This document shows positions 1-8,128 of a stretch of DNA of 44,427 nt, piece after piece (the stretch's first letter is position 1; the number at the start of each line of letters is the position of its first letter). The position numbers and the translations under genes were made by a program. Location of the stretch: NCBI GenBank assembly GCA_020725705.1, contig DYEN01000184.1, positions 1-44,427 of the forward strand, read 5' to 3'. The notes beneath the pieces are model-generated. The model saw only the letters and a program-made list of their open reading frames with translations. It made no database searches and was not told where the DNA came from. Source of the stretch: Anaerolinea sp. (GTDB taxonomy: Bacteria > Chloroflexota > Anaerolineae > Aggregatilineales > Aggregatilineaceae).

Positions 1-257
1 ATGCCGGTTGCCATCGCCGGGGCACGGCCATGCGCCGCGACGGCGCTGTCCACATTGAAGTATTTGTAGGCGAAGACCGAGCAGCCGACCGGCGCGATCC
101 CGATCGTGCGCTCGCGAATGTCCAGCTCGTCCAGCACCTCGGCCACCAGCCGGTGTGCGATTCCGTGTGTGCAGCCGGGGCAGTAGTGCGTCGGAGCATC
201 ACTGAGCGACTCTGGCCGCCGGTAGACAACTTTTTCTTCCACTGCAGAGATGGTCAT
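1..257 (-). CDS. 2-oxoacid:ferredoxin oxidoreductase, beta (TPP-binding) subunit, partial at window edge
   Basis: Reverse-strand reading from ATG at 257: [45 protein letters not shown]...[34 protein letters not shown]. The HYCPGCTHG and GCSVF..Y motifs are typical of KorB-like subunits. Missing from the ORF track because it runs off the window. Confidence 0.88.
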   Translation of the reverse strand, partial: MTISAVEEKVVYRRPESLSDAPTHYCPGCTHGIAHRLVAEVLDELDIRERTIGIAPVGCSVFAYKYFNVDSAVAAHGRAPAMATG

Positions 258-263
258 GCCGCC

Positions 264-1340
264 TTACTCCCTTGTCGGCCTGGACAGCAGCTTGCGGTAC
301 AGGTCGCGGATCGCGTCGTAGATCTCTTCGGGGACGGGAACCACCCCGCCGGTTCGTCCGTAGAACGTAACCGGCACCTGACCCCCTGCGGCCAGCCGGA
401 CGTCTTCGATCATCTGGCCTGTGTTCATCTCCACCACCAGAAAGGCGCTCACCTGGTCCGCCAGCGCCGAAAGGCGCTTTTCGGGGAACGGCCACAGCGT
501 GATCGGGCGGAACAGGCCGACTTTCATCCCTTCGCGCCGGGCCTGCTGGACGGCAGTTTGTGCGATCCGCCCGGCCGTTCCGAACCCCACCACGACCAGT
601 TGGGCGTCGTCGGTCAGCATTTCGGTCGAACGCTGCTCGGTGTCGTGAATGATGCGCAGCTTAGTTTGCAGGCGCCGGTTCAGCGCCTCGAGATCGGGTG
701 CGTTGAGCTGCAGCGAGGTGATCACGTGCGGCGCGCGCCCGTCGGCGCCGGTCAGCGCCCAGTCGTCGTGCCGGCGCCTGATCGGCTGCATCGGCGGCAA
801 CTCGGCGGGTTCCATCATCTGGCCGATCAACCCGTCGGCGACGACGAACACCAGGTGGCGGTATTTGTCTGCCAGGTCGAAGGCCAGACCCATCAGATCG
901 ATCGCTTCCTGGACCGACGCCGGGGCCAGCGCGATGGCGTGATAGTCACCGTGACCGGCCGAGCGTGTCAGCTGGAAGTAATCCGACTGAGACGGCTGGA
1001 TGTTCCCCAGACCCGGACCCCCGCGCATGACATCCACAACCACACATGGGACTTCCGACGCGGCGATGTATGAGAAGCCTTCTTGCATCAGGCTGATCCC
1101 GGGACTGGATGACGAAGTCATCGCGCGTACCCCGGCGCACGCCGCGCCATACACCATATTGATCGCGGCGACCTCGCTCTCGGCCTGGACGAAGGCGCGT
1201 CCCAACTCGGGCATTCGCTTCGCCATATGTTCAAGTAGTTCGGTTTGCGGCGTGATCGGGTAGCCAAAATAGGCTTGCACGCCGGCGCAAATCGCCGCCT
1301 CGGCCAGGGCGACGTTGCCTTTCATCAGTTCGACGGCCAT
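264..1340 (-). CDS. 2-oxoacid:ferredoxin oxidoreductase, alpha subunit
   Basis: Start trimmed to [54 protein letters not shown] and the [12 protein letters not shown] region are typical of KorA/PorA. Adjacent to beta and ferredoxin subunits. Confidence 0.92.
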   Translation of the reverse strand: MAVELMKGNVALAEAAICAGVQAYFGYPITPQTELLEHMAKRMPELGRAFVQAESEVAAINMVYGAACAGVRAMTSSSSPGISLMQEGFSYIAASEVPCVVVDVMRGGPGLGNIQPSQSDYFQLTRSAGHGDYHAIALAPASVQEAIDLMGLAFDLADKYRHLVFVVADGLIGQMMEPAELPPMQPIRRRHDDWALTGADGRAPHVITSLQLNAPDLEALNRRLQTKLRIIHDTEQRSTEMLTDDAQLVVVGFGTAGRIAQTAVQQARREGMKVGLFRPITLWPFPEKRLSALADQVSAFLVVEMNTGQMIEDVRLAAGGQVPVTFYGRTGGVVPVPEEIYDAIRDLYRKLLSRPTRE

Positions 1341-1353
1341 CGATTGCGCTCTC

Positions 1354-1614
1354 CTAGCCTGCACTGGCTGCTGCGGTCTGGCTCTGACGCACGCTGACCT
1401 GCCGGTAGACGGTGATGCAGACATCGGGGCAGGCAACGGCGCAGATCGCGCACCCGGTGCACTTGCCTTCCGGGTCGACGAGCATTGCGGGATAGTAGCC
1501 CCTGACGTTGACCCGCTCTGTCTCCATCTGGATCACGTGCTGCGGGCAGGCGATCATGCATAGCGTGCAGCCCTTGCAGTTGGCTTCGTTGATTTCGATC
1601 CGGCCTTTTGCCAT
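1354..1614 (-). CDS. 2x[4Fe-4S] ferredoxin subunit of the 2-oxoacid oxidoreductase
   Basis: Two cluster motifs: [12 protein letters not shown] and [16 protein letters not shown]. Same strand and adjacent to the alpha subunit. Confidence 0.92.
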   Translation of the reverse strand: MAKGRIEINEANCKGCTLCMIACPQHVIQMETERVNVRGYYPAMLVDPEGKCTGCAICAVACPDVCITVYRQVSVRQSQTAAASAG

Positions 1615-1632
1615 AGACTCTGACTCCTCACC

Positions 1633-2973
1633 CTATGAGCTTTCCGTGGTTTTGCGCAGTTCCGGCACGAAAAAGCGCGGAATGTGATAGTAGTGCTCGG
1701 CGGCTTCGGCCAGCTCGGCGCGGAAGTCTGGATGGGCGATGTCGATCAGCAGCTTGACTCGCTCGCGGATGGAGCGGCCGTACAGGTCTGCCACGCCGTA
1801 CTCGGTCGCGATAAAATGCACGTCGTTGCGCGTAGTCACTACCCCCGCGCCGGGATCAAGGATCGGGACGATACGGCTGACGGTGCCGCCGCGCGCCGTG
1901 CTAGGCATGGCGATAATCGGCATCCCGCCCCGGCTGCGCGCCGCGCCGCGCACGAAGTCCACCTGGCCCCCCACACCGGAATAGAAGCGGGTGCCGATGC
2001 TATCGGCGCACACCTGGCCGGTGAGATCAACCTGAATGGCCGAGTTGATCGACACCATTTTGTCGTTGCGGGCGATGTTGAAGGGGTCGTTCACATACTC
2101 GGTCGGGTGCAGCTCGACGATCGGGTTGTCGTCGATGAAGTCGTAGAGGCGTTTCGTGCCCAGCACAAACCCGGCGACGATCTTGCCGGGGTGGAACGTC
2201 TTGCGCTCGTTGGTGATCACGCCGCGCTCGACCAGCTCGACCACGCCATCGGAGAACAGCTCGGTGTGGACCCCCAGATGCCGGTGGTTGACGAGCTTCT
2301 TGAGCACTGCATCGGGGATGCCGCCGATCCCCATTTGCAGCGTGGCGCCGTCCGGGATCAGCGCTGCCAGGTGCTCGGCGATCGCTTCCTGCTCCGGCGA
2401 CGACACCGCCATCTGCACCTCGGGCAGTGGATAGTCCACCTCGACCACATAGTCGATCTTCGAGACATGGATGAAGCTGTCGCCCAGCGTGCGCGGCATG
2501 TTCCGGTTCACTTCCGCGATGACAATCTTGGCGCTCTCGGCGGCGGTCTTCGTCACGCCGACTTCTACCCCGTACGAGCAGTAGCCGTTCTTATCCGGCG
2601 GCGTGACCTGGATCAGCGCGACATCGATCGGCAGCCGGCCGGACTTGAACAGGTCGGGGATTTCGGACAGAAACACCGGCGTGAAATCCGCGCGGCCATC
2701 GTTGACCGCGTCGCGCACGTTTTCGCTGATGAAAAGCGAATTGACGCGGATATGGGGCACCAGTTCGGGCTTGACGTAGTCCGCCTTCCCGACGGTGAGC
2801 ACCTGGATGAGCTTGAGATTCTCCAGCTGCGGCGCGCGCTCGTTGACCGCTTCCATCACCACTTGCGGCACCGAGCAGTTGCCCGTCACAAAAATGCGAT
2901 AGCCCGACTTGAGCACCTGGACGGCTTCGTGGGCGGTGACTTTTTTCGGTTCATAGAGACTCAGCCAGCTCAT
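1633..2973 (-). CDS. Acetyl-CoA hydrolase/CoA-transferase family protein (4-hydroxybutyrate CoA-transferase-like)
   Basis: 446 aa: ALIQVTPPDKNGYCSYGVEVG, LQMGIGGIPDAVL, HTELFSDGVVELVERG. Characteristic of the acetyl-CoA hydrolase/transferase family. Confidence 0.88.
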   Translation of the reverse strand: MSWLSLYEPKKVTAHEAVQVLKSGYRIFVTGNCSVPQVVMEAVNERAPQLENLKLIQVLTVGKADYVKPELVPHIRVNSLFISENVRDAVNDGRADFTPVFLSEIPDLFKSGRLPIDVALIQVTPPDKNGYCSYGVEVGVTKTAAESAKIVIAEVNRNMPRTLGDSFIHVSKIDYVVEVDYPLPEVQMAVSSPEQEAIAEHLAALIPDGATLQMGIGGIPDAVLKKLVNHRHLGVHTELFSDGVVELVERGVITNERKTFHPGKIVAGFVLGTKRLYDFIDDNPIVELHPTEYVNDPFNIARNDKMVSINSAIQVDLTGQVCADSIGTRFYSGVGGQVDFVRGAARSRGGMPIIAMPSTARGGTVSRIVPILDPGAGVVTTRNDVHFIATEYGVADLYGRSIRERVKLLIDIAHPDFRAELAEAAEHYYHIPRFFVPELRKTTESS

Positions 2974-2985
2974 ACGCTACTCCTG

Positions 2986-4230
2986 CTATTTGGATGGGAC
3001 CGGCTGCACCGTGTTCTGCATTTCGGTAATCACGTCGGCGAGGCGGCGGATGCCTTCGACGATGCGCTCTTCGTCCATGCACGAGAAGTTTAGCCGTGCA
3101 GTGGGCGGCGCGTCGGGGCGGGGGAAGAACGCTCCCCCCGGCACAAAAGCCACATCGCGCTTGACCGCGGCCTCAAACACGGCGCGGTCCGACAGGCCTT
3201 CAGGGAGCTGCATCCAGAGGAACAACCCGCCGTCCGGATGAGTCCACTGCACGCCCGGCGGCATGAAGCGGTCCAGCGCGGCCAGCATGGCGTCCCGCCG
3301 CTTGCGGTACACCGTACGCAGGTGTTCGATGTGCTGGTCGATAAACCCGTCCTTCGCCACCTCGTAGATGACCATCTGGGTGAACGTGCTGGTGTGCAGG
3401 TCTGCGCCCTGCTTGAGCTGCACCAGGCGCGCGATCACGTCTTTGGGGGCCACGATCCAGGCGATCCGCAGACCGGGCGCGAGCGTTTTGGAGAAGGTGC
3501 CCAGGTTGATGACGTTCCCGCTGTACATCGAGCTGCCCAGCCCCAGATACTCGGCGTCCGCCACGACGAGCGGATCCAGATCTTCGCCCTCGAAGCGCAG
3601 AGCGCCATAGGGATCGTCCTCGACGATGGGCACGCCGTGCTCATGCGCGATCCGGACCAGCTCGCGCCGCCGCTCCGCGCTGATGGTCACCCCGGCCGGG
3701 TTCTGGAAGTTCGGCAGGATGTACATGAACTTCGGCCCATGCCGCAGCGCCTCGGCGAGCTGATCGGTGCAGATTCCGTCGCCGTCGGTTGGGACGCCGA
3801 CGTAGCTCGCCTGATAGAGCGCCCATGCTTGCAGCGCGCCCAGGTAGGTCGGTTCCTCGACCAATACGCGGTCGCCGGGGTTGATCAGCAGCGCCCCGAT
3901 CAGGCTCAGCGCCTGCTGTGAGCCAGACGTGATGAGCACGTTATCCGCGTCGACGCAGAACTGGCGCTCGCACAGACGCTGTGCGATGAACTCTCGCAGC
4001 GGGAGATAGCCCTCGGTGGTGCTGTATTGCAGCGCCTGATGTGCGGACTGCGCCAGGACGCGCTGGCAGGCCGCCTGAAACCGCTCGACCGGGAAGTATT
4101 CGGCGGCGGGCAGGCCGCCCGCGAACGAGATGACTTCGGGGCGCTGGGTGAGTTTGAGAAGTTCGCGGATCGTGGAGCTGGTGATACCGTTCATGCGGAG
4201 TGCATAGCGTGATTCCCACACGATGCTCAT
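2986..4230 (-). CDS. PLP-dependent class I/II aminotransferase (2-aminoadipate transaminase/LysN-like)
   Basis: 414 aa: ISFAGGLPAAEYFPVE, LITSGSQQALSLIG, YILPNFQNPAGVT, NLGTFSKTLAPGLRIAWIVAP with the Schiff-base Lys context. Confidence 0.9.
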   Translation of the reverse strand: MSIVWESRYALRMNGITSSTIRELLKLTQRPEVISFAGGLPAAEYFPVERFQAACQRVLAQSAHQALQYSTTEGYLPLREFIAQRLCERQFCVDADNVLITSGSQQALSLIGALLINPGDRVLVEEPTYLGALQAWALYQASYVGVPTDGDGICTDQLAEALRHGPKFMYILPNFQNPAGVTISAERRRELVRIAHEHGVPIVEDDPYGALRFEGEDLDPLVVADAEYLGLGSSMYSGNVINLGTFSKTLAPGLRIAWIVAPKDVIARLVQLKQGADLHTSTFTQMVIYEVAKDGFIDQHIEHLRTVYRKRRDAMLAALDRFMPPGVQWTHPDGGLFLWMQLPEGLSDRAVFEAAVKRDVAFVPGGAFFPRPDAPPTARLNFSCMDEERIVEGIRRLADVITEMQNTVQPVPSK

Positions 4231-4313
4231 AACTGTATTTATCCTGTTCTCTGCTTAAAGATTCAAGAAAACGGGCAGCACACCGGATGTCGTTCGGCGC
4301 GCCTGTCTATGCT

Positions 4314-4346
4314 CACTATAGAAGGCCGGAACGGCTTTCTGTAGTG
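4314..4346. other. Inverted repeat (15-bp stem, 3-nt loop) between minus-strand genes
   Basis: cactatagaaggccg-GAA-cggctttctgtagtg: arms pair over 15 bp with two G.U-type mismatches. No clear T tract. Confidence 0.6.
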
Positions 4347-4432
4347 GCAGAAGTTATCCGTCATGACGCGGTGTGTCACTTCGGAAAGCGGCCCGCTAGC
4401 CCGGCGGGTGAGGGAAAAGTACGACGGGGAAT

Positions 4433-5839
4433 CTAGTTCTGGGCGCTCAGGAAGGTGCTGATTGCAGCCGCCGCACGCATACCGTCGCGGACCGCCTGGC
4501 TGACCAGCGACGGGCCGTGCACCGCGTCGCCCGCGGCGTACACGCCGGGCAGACTGGTCACCCCTGTGCCGGCATCGACGCGAATATAACCGGCGGCGTC
4601 CAGCTCGAGCGCAGGGTTGAGCTGGCGAACCGCCGGATCGGGCTGCCAGCCAAACGCGATGATCGCGCTGTCGGCTTCCAGCAGGAACGTGCTGCCGGGG
4701 ACCGGCACGGGGCGGGCGCGACCGGATTCGTCGACGGCGCCGGCGCTGGTCTCGGCAAACTCGATCGACCGCAGCACACCGTTGGCGCCGGGGCGCAGCG
4801 CCAGCGGCGCGGCCTGGAAGCGGAAGCGAACCCCTTCGGCCTCGGCGGCCTGTCGATCCCGTTGGGGCGCGGGCATCTCGTGCGAGCGGCGGCGGTAGAC
4901 CAGCGTCACATCGACGGGCCGGCCGGATTGAGCTTGCAGGCGGGCGGCGGTGCGCGCGCAGTCGGTGGCCGTTCCCCCGCCGCCAAGCACGATCACTCTG
5001 GCGCCGAGTTGTGGCATCGCGCCCGGATCTGCGCCGAACACAGCAGACAGCAGCCTGGCGCCCTGCCAGACCCCCGCCAGGTCGGCGCCGGGGGGCGAGT
5101 CGGCTTCGACGCGCGCGCCGGTGCAGATCAGCACCGCGTCGGCCTGCCGGCGCGCTTCGTCAAGCGAGAGGTCCACGCCCAGGCGCGTGCCCGTCCTCAG
5201 GCGAAGCCCGGCGCGCAGCAGCCGATCAAGATGCCGATTCAGCGCCTCTCGCGGCAGCTTGAACGTCGGGATGGCGCTGCTCAGCCAGCCGCCGGGCTGC
5301 GGTGCGGCGTCGATCAGCGTCACCTGATGCCCGGCGGCCAGCAAACCGCTCGCGGCTGCCAGCCCGGCAGGACCGGTTCCGGCGATGAGGACATGCTTTC
5401 TGCTCCGGCGGCGTGGCGCGATGGGTCGCGCCGGTGAGTGCTGTGTCGCGTACCGTTCCAGTGCGCCGATCGCGAGCGGGCAGCCGTGCCTGCCAAGCAC
5501 ACAGGCGCCCTCGCACAGCCGCTCGTGCGGGCACACATAGCCGCAGATGTCCGGCAGGGCGTTTGTAGCGTGAAAGATCGCCCCCGCCTGCTCGACGTTA
5601 CCCTCAGCCAGAGCGCTTAGCGCGCGCGGAATATCGGTGTGCAGCGGGCAGGCTTCCACGCACGGCTGTTTGGGGCAGCCGAGGCAGCGATCCGCTTCGG
5701 CGATCGCGCTCTGTGTGTCGAAGTCGAGCGCAACCGGCGCGAAGTCCTGCACGCGCTCCGCAACAGGACGGGCAGGCACGGCGCTGGGCAGCACGCGCAG
5801 CGGGCGGGTTGCGCGCGGTCTCGGAGCAGGTGGCTGCAT
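4433..5839 (-). CDS. GltD/NfnB-like FeS-flavoprotein NAD(P) oxidoreductase
   Basis: 468 aa: CLGCPKQPCVEACPLHTDIP and CGYVCPHERLCEGACVLG FeS motifs; HVLIAGTGPAGLAAASGLLAAGHQVTLID and VIVLGGGGTATDCARTA nucleotide-binding motifs; AGDAVHGPSLV. Confidence 0.9.
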   Translation of the reverse strand: MQPPAPRPRATRPLRVLPSAVPARPVAERVQDFAPVALDFDTQSAIAEADRCLGCPKQPCVEACPLHTDIPRALSALAEGNVEQAGAIFHATNALPDICGYVCPHERLCEGACVLGRHGCPLAIGALERYATQHSPARPIAPRRRSRKHVLIAGTGPAGLAAASGLLAAGHQVTLIDAAPQPGGWLSSAIPTFKLPREALNRHLDRLLRAGLRLRTGTRLGVDLSLDEARRQADAVLICTGARVEADSPPGADLAGVWQGARLLSAVFGADPGAMPQLGARVIVLGGGGTATDCARTAARLQAQSGRPVDVTLVYRRRSHEMPAPQRDRQAAEAEGVRFRFQAAPLALRPGANGVLRSIEFAETSAGAVDESGRARPVPVPGSTFLLEADSAIIAFGWQPDPAVRQLNPALELDAAGYIRVDAGTGVTSLPGVYAAGDAVHGPSLVSQAVRDGMRAAAAISTFLSAQN

Positions 5840-6000
5840 GGTGTGACCTTCCGCACAAAACGTGACCGGTCAATCGCGCCATGAGCATAGTCGCTGCCGG
5901 CCAATCGGTCAAGCGCAACCCTGGCAGCCCGCCGCGCGCCGCGCTACACTCCAACGCAAGCGTTTCTCGCGTCCGCTTGCCTTTCGCAGAGGTTGGGGGG

Positions 6001-6921
6001 ATGACCGCTCACAACGTACCCACACGCACGCCGATGCGTGTGATGGCCGGGCTGCTCCGGCTCTCGCGCTGGAAAGAACACACCCTGTTCACCATTCCGC
6101 TGACGCTGCTCGGCGCTTTGATGGCGGCTGAAAACCGGCCGGGCGTCGAGCTGGACGGGCGTGTGATCGCCGTAACGGTAGCGAACATCCTGGCGATGAC
6201 GGTGGCGTTCATGGTCAACGATGTGGAGGACGCGCCCGACGATGCCCTCGACCCGGCGCGTGCCGTGCGGAATCCGGTCGCGACCGGCGAGATCCGCCCG
6301 CGCGAGGGGTGGGCGGCGGCGCTGGGGATCGGCCTGCTGGCGCTGGTGCTCTACGGCACGGTCAGCCGAGGTGCGCTGTGGATCGGCGCGCTGACCCTGG
6401 CGCTGTCGATCCTGTACTCGTGGCGTGCGGTGCGCCTGAAAGCGCGCCCGGTGGTGGATATCGTCTCGCATGTGTTGATGCTAAGCGCGCTGCTGTTCTT
6501 GGCGGGCTATTTCGCCTACGACAGCGCGCCGGGGAGCGTCTGGCTGGTGGCGCTGGGCGCGGCGTTGGCTTCTGCCTATGGCCAGCTTTACAACCAGCTT
6601 CGCGATTATGAGGCAGACCGGGCAGCCGGGCTGCGCAACACGGCGAGTTTTCTCGGCCCGGCCGGCACGCGCCGCCTGATGTATGCCAGTCTAGGGCTGG
6701 CGGCGGTTTGCCTGCTGGCGAGCATTGTGCTGGGGTTATGGCCGCTGTGGCTGCTGGCCGTTCCCGTGCTGATGGCGCCGCTGTTCCTTGTCTTCCGGCC
6801 CCGCACCGATGCGCGCGGCAGCGAGGCAGTTGACGCCAGCGGGCGGGTGCAGATGGGGTTCTTGATCCTGGCCAACGCCGCCGTGCTGGCCTGGCTGGTG
6901 GCGGCGCTGCTCGGCCGGTGA
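6001..6921 (+). CDS. UbiA-family prenyltransferase-like membrane protein
   Basis: Start trimmed to ATG 6001. Polytopic; MVNDVEDAPDDALDPARAVRNPVATGEI resembles the UbiA NDxxDxxxD motif, and YNQLRDYEADRAAGLRN the second Asp-rich region. Confidence 0.82.
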   Translation: MTAHNVPTRTPMRVMAGLLRLSRWKEHTLFTIPLTLLGALMAAENRPGVELDGRVIAVTVANILAMTVAFMVNDVEDAPDDALDPARAVRNPVATGEIRPREGWAAALGIGLLALVLYGTVSRGALWIGALTLALSILYSWRAVRLKARPVVDIVSHVLMLSALLFLAGYFAYDSAPGSVWLVALGAALASAYGQLYNQLRDYEADRAAGLRNTASFLGPAGTRRLMYASLGLAAVCLLASIVLGLWPLWLLAVPVLMAPLFLVFRPRTDARGSEAVDASGRVQMGFLILANAAVLAWLVAALLGR

Positions 6922-6944
6922 TACCGCCCCGCACGCCCTGCGGA

Positions 6945-6966
6945 CGCCTCGGCGAGGCGCTATAAT
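6945..6966 (+). promoter_or_regulatory. 7-1-7 palindrome followed by a TATAAT box upstream of the IDH-like gene
   Basis: cgcctcg-g-cgaggcg (6945-6959), then c and TATAAT (6961-6966). Confidence 0.5.
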
Positions 6967-7028
6967 CTCGCTCAAAATGGGGACTCGGCTCGCACCCGCT
7001 GTTGCCTGACGAGAAAGGATGAACCGAG

Positions 7029-8114
7029 TTGAGCATCGACCGAGACTATACGATCGTGGTCCTGGAAGGCGATCAAACCGGGCAAGAACTGCTGGAAGAA
7101 TCGCTGCGCGTTCTGGAGCCGTTTGCCGCCCCGTTGGGTGTACGGTTCCGGCGGTTTGACCTCAGCCTTGAGAACCGGCGCCGGACCCGCAACCAGGTGG
7201 TCTACGATGCAGCGGAAGCAGTCTGCCAGCATGGGCTGGGGCTGAAAGCGGCGACCATCACGCCCGGCGACCCAGACGATGTGGGTAGCCCAAACGCGCT
7301 TCTGCGCGAAGCCATCGGCGCGCAGGTGATTCTGAGGGTGGGGCGGCGCATCCCGCCCGTGCAGCCGATCGCCGGCGTGCATGCTCCGATCGCTGTGGTA
7401 CGCATGGCGGTCGACGACGCCTACGGGGCGAAAGAATGGCGCGAGGGCGAAGGGCTGGACGAGGTCGCCTACCGCACGGAGAAGATCACCCGCCGCACCT
7501 GCCGGGCGGTGGCAGAGTTTGCGTTTGTGTACGCGGCGCGCATGGGGGCGAAAGTCTTCGGCGGCCCAAAGTACACCGTCAGCCCGATCTATGAGGCAAT
7601 GTTCAAAGAAGAGCTGGATGCCGCCGCGCAGCGTCACCCGACCGTCCGCTATGAACCGCAGCTCATTGACGCGACTTATGCGCTGTTGCTGGAGACGTCC
7701 GGCGAGTCGCTCGTAATCCCGGCGCTGAACCGTGATGGCGATAACCTGTCCGATCTGGTGATGAAGATGTTCGGCACCATCGCCGGGTCGGAGTCGCTGA
7801 TTCTCAGCTTCGACGACGATCTGAACACGCGCGCGGTGATTGCAGAAGCCACACACGGCACGGCCCCTTCATTGCAAGGCAAGAACCTCGCCAACCCGAT
7901 TGCCATGATCCTGGCCGGGGCAGCGCTGCTTAGCTATATCGACAACGAACAGCTTCGGCGCGTCCACCGCGCGATCCGCGAGGCGACGCTGGAAACCGTG
8001 TATGACGGCATCCGCACGGCGGACCTGGGCGGGCAGGCCACGACAAGCGAGTTCACCGACGAAGTAATCCGCCGGGTGCGGGCCAAGCTCGCCGTGTGGG
8101 ACGCGCTGGGCTAG
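7029..8114 (+). CDS. Isocitrate/isopropylmalate dehydrogenase family protein (atypical)
   Basis: 361 aa, TTG start. GSPNALLR, EKITRRTCRAVAEFAF, LNRDGDNLSDLV, ATHGTAPSLQGKNLANPIAMILAGA match family motifs. Confidence 0.82.
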   Translation: MSIDRDYTIVVLEGDQTGQELLEESLRVLEPFAAPLGVRFRRFDLSLENRRRTRNQVVYDAAEAVCQHGLGLKAATITPGDPDDVGSPNALLREAIGAQVILRVGRRIPPVQPIAGVHAPIAVVRMAVDDAYGAKEWREGEGLDEVAYRTEKITRRTCRAVAEFAFVYAARMGAKVFGGPKYTVSPIYEAMFKEELDAAAQRHPTVRYEPQLIDATYALLLETSGESLVIPALNRDGDNLSDLVMKMFGTIAGSESLILSFDDDLNTRAVIAEATHGTAPSLQGKNLANPIAMILAGAALLSYIDNEQLRRVHRAIREATLETVYDGIRTADLGGQATTSEFTDEVIRRVRAKLAVWDALG

Positions 8115-8128
8115 TGTGAGGGCCGGGC

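Noticed and set aside
264-495. 98-aa minus ORF 199..495 as a separate gene
   Set aside because: Overlaps the alpha-subunit end and beta-subunit start in another frame; no domain.
1684-3093. 469-aa plus-strand ORF opposite the CoA-transferase gene
   Set aside because: Antisense shadow in GC-rich coding DNA: His/Arg/Asp-rich low-quality composition, while the opposite strand encodes a clear family member.
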